From the NCBI GenBank assembly GCA_973895155.1, contig OZ316894.1, positions 8,804,001 through 8,868,000 of the forward strand: DNA of 64,000 bases, written 5' to 3'. This DNA comes from Marsupella aquatica (taxonomy: Eukaryota; Marchantiophyta). The notes beneath the pieces were generated by a model. That model did not search any database, had not been told where the DNA came from, and worked only from the letters and a program-made list of their open reading frames with translations. Shown piece by piece: positions 59,751-64,000 of the stretch (within the stretch, counting starts at the first letter, position 1; each line of letters starts with the position of its first letter). Position numbers and translations under genes: made by a program.

Positions 59751-59870
59751 TATCGCCCGTCGTCTTGCTCTCAAACTAGAGTAGATGTCGACGCCATTTG
59801 CCAGGAGATGTTGTAGCAATTTGTCCTTATCGCCCGTCGTCTTGCTCTCAAACTAGAGCAGATGTCGCAG
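59751..59870. repeat. 77-bp spaced direct duplication
   Basis: TATCGCCCGTCGTCTTGCTC at 59751 and 59828, both continuing TCAAACTAGAG-AGATGTCG. One substitution seen in the shared ~40 bases. Confidence 0.9.
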
Positions 59871-60979
59871 CAGACGTCGATGCCATTGCCAATTGAAAAA
59901 AAACTTTGCAAATAGAGCAAAGCTTATGAGTGGAGGTAAAGTGTCGCGGGTTCTCCCCCCTGCTTGCAGCCGTTCTCATGTTAATTCTTGGTGAGGCTCA
60001 TCCATGTGAACCCACATCCCCTTGTACACAACGATTGCTCAGTTGTGATGTGATTGACTCAGCATTGTCTTCTATACAGAGTTTTTCTCTTGAGATATAT
60101 GCTCTACAGAGATCAGGAAGAATCACCTCTTTGCCGTTCACACGCCCACAGTCTTTTGTTTGCTTAGAAAATAAAGGAGGTCATGTTGTCATGTCTTGGG
60201 TACTATTTGATCTCTGATAGGTGGGCTTACCAAAGGACAGCTTTAGTAAGCTATGACTACCTATCTCCCAGTGCTACAGGGTTGCGCTAAGGAAACCTAT
60301 TGCTATTGGCCTGGGGAACTACAGAATAAATTGATACAGCTGCTGTAATTCACGGCTATGAAAGTTGTTGTCGGCTAATCATAAAGTATCTTGTGTTGTT
60401 ACTCTTCTTCTACCTTTCCATGCCATGGCTTTTCCATTTGGATTTCCACTCACATACCCCCTCCTTCTAGTCCCCCTTTGTCAGGCTGTGCTTGTCCCCT
60501 GTGAGTAGACTATAGATGGCACTCGTCGCCTCCCAATCATGGGTGCTTGCTTGTCAAGCGAGTTGTCTATTTTCTAATCCTCAAAAACACACATAGCTGG
60601 ACAGTGTTCCGGATCTTGGCGATCCAGGTGTCCATTTCTTCTATTCCCTCTCTGATTTTCCAATATCTACCACTAGAGTATGATCAAGAGAAGGTTGCGC
60701 CAGAAAGGATGGGAGCATTGAGGTTCTAGTTTGCCTTGGAAGGATGGCTCCCATCGTATCAGTGACGAGGACGTGTTAGTGTCTTTGTTCCACTCTTCTC
60801 AAGAACGAGCGCTTCGTTTTGCATTAGTTACCCGCAAAGAAACCAGAAGGGAACCGAGCTGTTGTCGGCTGGTATAGTATGTTTGAATACTCTGGATAGC
60901 TTCTCTTCATCATGCAGTTTTGGTTCTCTTTTGTTGCGAATATGAATCTAGCTGAAGCATCTGAAGCGGTTGTTTGCAG

Positions 60980-62044
60980 GGGATCAAGTACTAATGAAGA
61001 GAGTTCATGCTCGGCAACAAGTTCCAGTAGCGCTCAGCTCTAGCAGCAGTGGTGGTACATCAAGCAATGAAGATTCTGATGCAGAAGTCAAACTGCTAAT
61101 TGACAAGGAGACAGGGAGCTTGCATAACATTGATAGCCACAAGTCATTGGGGAACAAACATGCAAAGAAGACATAGATGACAAGGGTTCAAGACTGATTG
61201 TAGATAATGATCATGTAAGTTGCTTCACTTGTTGGGGATTACAGAAAGTATTTCATGGAGTTTAGTAGGGGCAGGAAGAAAAAGGCCAAGCAACTGATTC
61301 CTAACAAGGTATGGACCAATGTTTACAAGGACTACAAGAAAAACTTTCCCAGGTCTGCTTTCAAACCAGAGAGCCTCAAGATTCATTTGAGAGAGGCATT
61401 GACTGACCTACAATCAGGAGTAAATAACCCAGAGGCTGAGAACAATCAAGAGGGCTCTGAATTGCACGATGGTGCTGAGATGAGAGCATTGTACAGCACA
61501 GATGGTTTCCTTTGTCGCAATGTGCTGCAGGTAAGGGAGATAACTATGGACGGGAGTGCTACAAAAAAAAAGCAAAGAGACTTTTGAGGTAGGAACACCA
61601 GCAAGCAGGAGCACACGTAGTCCTCCAACACAACAGTCAGAGAAAGACAACAGTGCACCAAGTAGGCCTTTCACTAAGAAGGAGACACTAAAGCAGGCTG
61701 GTGAGGACATTGCATCTATGCTTGGGGAGGTAAAGACGATCAAAGAGAAGCAAGTTGTGGATGCTGCTTCAAAGCGCTTAGATGAGGAAATCAGGGCATC
61801 ATTGGCTGAGGCCAGACGTGAAGAGTCCACTGCCAGACGGGAAGAGTCTTCTGCCAGACTTGAGGAGGCTGCTGCCAGATGGATTGAATCTTCTGCCAGG
61901 TGTGAGGAAGCACAGTCAAGAAAACTATTCCAGGACAAGCAAAACATTCTTGCTGAGATTGGCCTTTTGGAGAAGCAAAGAGATGTTGGACTACTCACCG
62001 ATTACGAGTTTAAGGAGAAGTGTCGAATTGTATTTGGTTGTTAA
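60980..62044 (+). pseudogene. frame-damaged coiled-coil gene, likely transposon-associated
   Basis: Three open blocks lie in order. 60980-61176 is Ser-rich then acidic/basic (SSSSSGGTSSNEDSDAE). About 61240-61587 has a basic RGRKKKAKQL start and a Myb/SANT-like IPNKVWTNVYKDYKKNFP segment. 61556-62044 ends in a coiled coil with repeated ARREESS/ARLEEAA heptads and ILAEIGLLEKQRDVGLLTDYEF. The second and third blocks are in different frames that meet at an A9 run (61563-61571); with eight A's they would be one frame. Between blocks one and two a good donor CAT|GTAAGT (near 61214) and acceptor TTACAG (near 61250) exist, but phases and stops conflict. Proteins with a SANT-like N part and a coiled-coil tail often accompany PIF/Harbinger elements or derive from them. 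Decay or sequencing error at the homopolymer are both possible. Confidence 0.5.
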
Positions 62045-64000
62045 GGTGAAAATCTATTATAGTAAGTAAAGCGATATAGGTAAGTTGTAGATACACGAAG
62101 GAGTCCTGACAATTACAGTGTTTGTGGACTGTGTGGGTGACAGTGTTGTATCCTGGTGCTATATTGACTCAGGCTTTGACTATTTCAATTTCCAAGCAAT
62201 CTTTGAGTATCCATACTCTTCTTTCCATAGCATCATGTGAAATACTGGAGTTGTTGACTAGTATTTCCAATCCTTACTTTGTTCTTCGGTAGTGAATGTT
62301 GTAGGTCTAATTTGCTGTTGGAGGCTGAATTGATTTCCATAAGGGTGGCGATTAATAACTAGCAGCTGGAGTCTCTAATGGAAGACCATCAAGGAGGGTT
62401 GTTTTGAAAGTTAGCACCTACGCTGGGCCTGTCCTGAGTACAAAGATGCAAAGATCATCTTAGAACTAGCTTGGTGCTAGCATCAGACGTTGGCCATGCC
62501 GTTTTAGTTCTTGCGTTCATTTACTCTGAGACAGTTTTCTCACTGACTATGTTATCATTGTAATTTCTTTGGGAGGTCATGGGCATACTGATTTGAGCTA
62601 CTGGAAGTATACACGTACTCCAAGGATCTAAAGCTTCTAGTGAATTTGAGCTCTGCTCCAACTTTAATTGAAACTTGACAACACACCTTGTAACAAAATA
62701 TCTCCCTGAGAATGTGAATGCATATAATTTTAGGGACACTAAATATCTCTATGAGAACGTTTGAAGATGTAGCAGGCAACTATAGACAGTCATAAATAGC
62801 TCCCGTATCAACTGTAGTTTCCTTTGGTTATGCAAGTTAAGCTGAGAAAAAAGTTGAACTGCTACGAAAACCTCCCTTTGTTCTGTAAGCTATTTAAGCT
62901 AAGCTGAAAAAAGTTGAACTGCTACGGAAACCTCCTTTGTTCTGGAGACCCTGTTTTTTTATAGTTCTACCAAGACACTTGAAAGGTAATTATCGCGCAG
63001 TATTCATGCTTCTTGTGCATTGGGCGACTTCCCGAGAAAAAATATTTATTCACAGTATGAGGTTGAGCATGCCAACAATCGTCTGCCCAATTATCCGAGG
63101 GGTGTTCGTCCCATTCAAACTGAGAGCTCCAATGCTTTCCAACAAAGGGGTGATGATGGTGCCCTCGTTCATCCTTTAATGGCCAACAACAACCCCTACG
63201 GTTATGAAGTCATATGCTCTTTGGAAGTGACTTCAAATGCTCTTCTCAGTTTTCCCGAGATGAAAGTATTGCTTCCTGTGCTTCTTTTCTGAGGAACTTT
63301 TAAACTTAACTTCTTCCAATTTTGGAGCGAGGATGATTGTTGACGATCTCCAAATGCTCCTGGTCGCTCAGATGATATATGCAAGGTCATCAGAGGAAAG
63401 AATATTCTCAATCTCCTGCTATAGACACTCATAAATAGCTGGAGACAAATTTTCAGTTGGACTTTGACATTTTTTTTGTACCATCCTTCCCACTGGTGTA
63501 ATTCTTTTAAGTACTTCACTATGCGAGATAAATTTGATCTGGTTTACTTATACTTTGTCATAGAGTAGATTGCTTAGATACAAAAATTGAAGCCATCATG
63601 TTAGAAGGTCTGGAATGTTGGGTTCAACAAAGAAACTTGCAGAACTGTTCTTTCATTCATAACCCGATTCATAATTGCAAGACGTTGCTTCCGTCTGGAC
63701 TACCTATATGTCTCTAAAACACGGGTTTGAACATCAAATTGTTGGAGATCGTTAGTCAGAGAGATGCCCTTGTGTGTGGTAATGATCATATGAGCATCAG
63801 GATCGGAGTAAACATGAACCAGCACAAGCCAAATAGGTTTCATTGTTGCTATAATAGAAAATTCAGCTGTCAAATGTGGCCACCATTCAAACGACGGATC
63901 TAATACAACAAAACAGGATTAATGGGTCCCTTGTCCTACACTTTACAAATTGTAGGACACTATACAAATTGGTGGCTTGGGCAAGCTAGTAGTGAACATA
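62045..64000. other. downstream region, mostly unassigned
   Basis: The frame 63035-63265 (+) encodes protein-like text (HANNRLPNYPRGVRP, FQQRGDDGALVHPL) and ends at a possible donor ATGAAA|GTATTG. It may be an exon or TE fragment of the gene above; no domain recognised. Nothing else supportable. Confidence 0.35.
62842..62945. repeat. direct duplication, ~60-bp spacing
   Basis: AAGTTGAACTGCTACG at 62851 and 62911, both preceded by AAGCTGA-AAAA and followed by AAACCTCC-TTTGTTCTG. Two copies. Confidence 0.85.

Noticed and set aside
61414-61998. 194-codon minus-strand frame
   Set aside because: Antisense shadow of the coiled-coil coding block; Ser/Leu-rich repeats mirror the sense heptads.

Overview
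The window looks like nuclear DNA of a land plant. Genes are split by GT-AG introns, and intergenic DNA is long, AT-rich and full of tandem duplications, MITE-like elements and LTR debris. Protein hallmarks are an oleosin with a perfect proline knot, a plant-type cathepsin B, and a plant RDR-gamma RNA-dependent RNA polymerase. There is no operon structure, CRISPR array or prokaryotic promoter set. A seedless lineage such as a liverwort or moss would fit the intronless cathepsin B and the divergent RDR, but the lineage is not proven by the sequence. All exon models below come from reading frames, splice consensus and protein similarity remembered from known families; nothing was aligned by computer.

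Layout. 1-1304 (+): 3' end of an SNM1/DCLRE1A-type DNA cross-link repair nuclease. 3435-7901 (-): a 1488-residue RING-H2 protein with a Tudor-like segment and five copies of an unfamiliar SLSFYITP module. 8-21 kb: gene-poor, with minisatellites, a probable solo LTR (15886-16230), a 95-bp GC-rich tandem repeat, a damaged tRNA-Arg(UCU) gene and a Harbinger-type MITE. 21256-22353 (+): intronless cathepsin B-like protease. 24577-25762 (-): two-exon PTRHD1-like protein. 28.4-29.8 kb: a second MITE of the same family and a 60-bp minisatellite. 31901-32368 (+): oleosin. 33-41 kb: gene-poor, with several degenerate repeats. 41791-49240 (+): a ~24-exon gene joining a dsRNA-binding motif to an RDR-gamma polymerase. 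50833-51572 (-): a small two-exon membrane protein. 52-59 kb: repeats and a GC-rich element with a frameshifted acidic ORF. 59465-62044 (+): a possible first exon followed by a frame-damaged, coiled-coil, transposon-associated-looking gene.

The genes look like independent housekeeping or stress loci rather than one pathway. The locus most worth attention is the RDR gene. Its exon chain keeps phase from an acidic N terminus through a DRB-like dsRNA-binding motif into an RDR-gamma catalytic core. It has a duplicated exon, a 26-nt segment that must be removed to keep frame, and a DLDGD catalytic motif where RDR-gamma proteins normally have DFDGD. The second is the RING protein with its five-fold linear motif.
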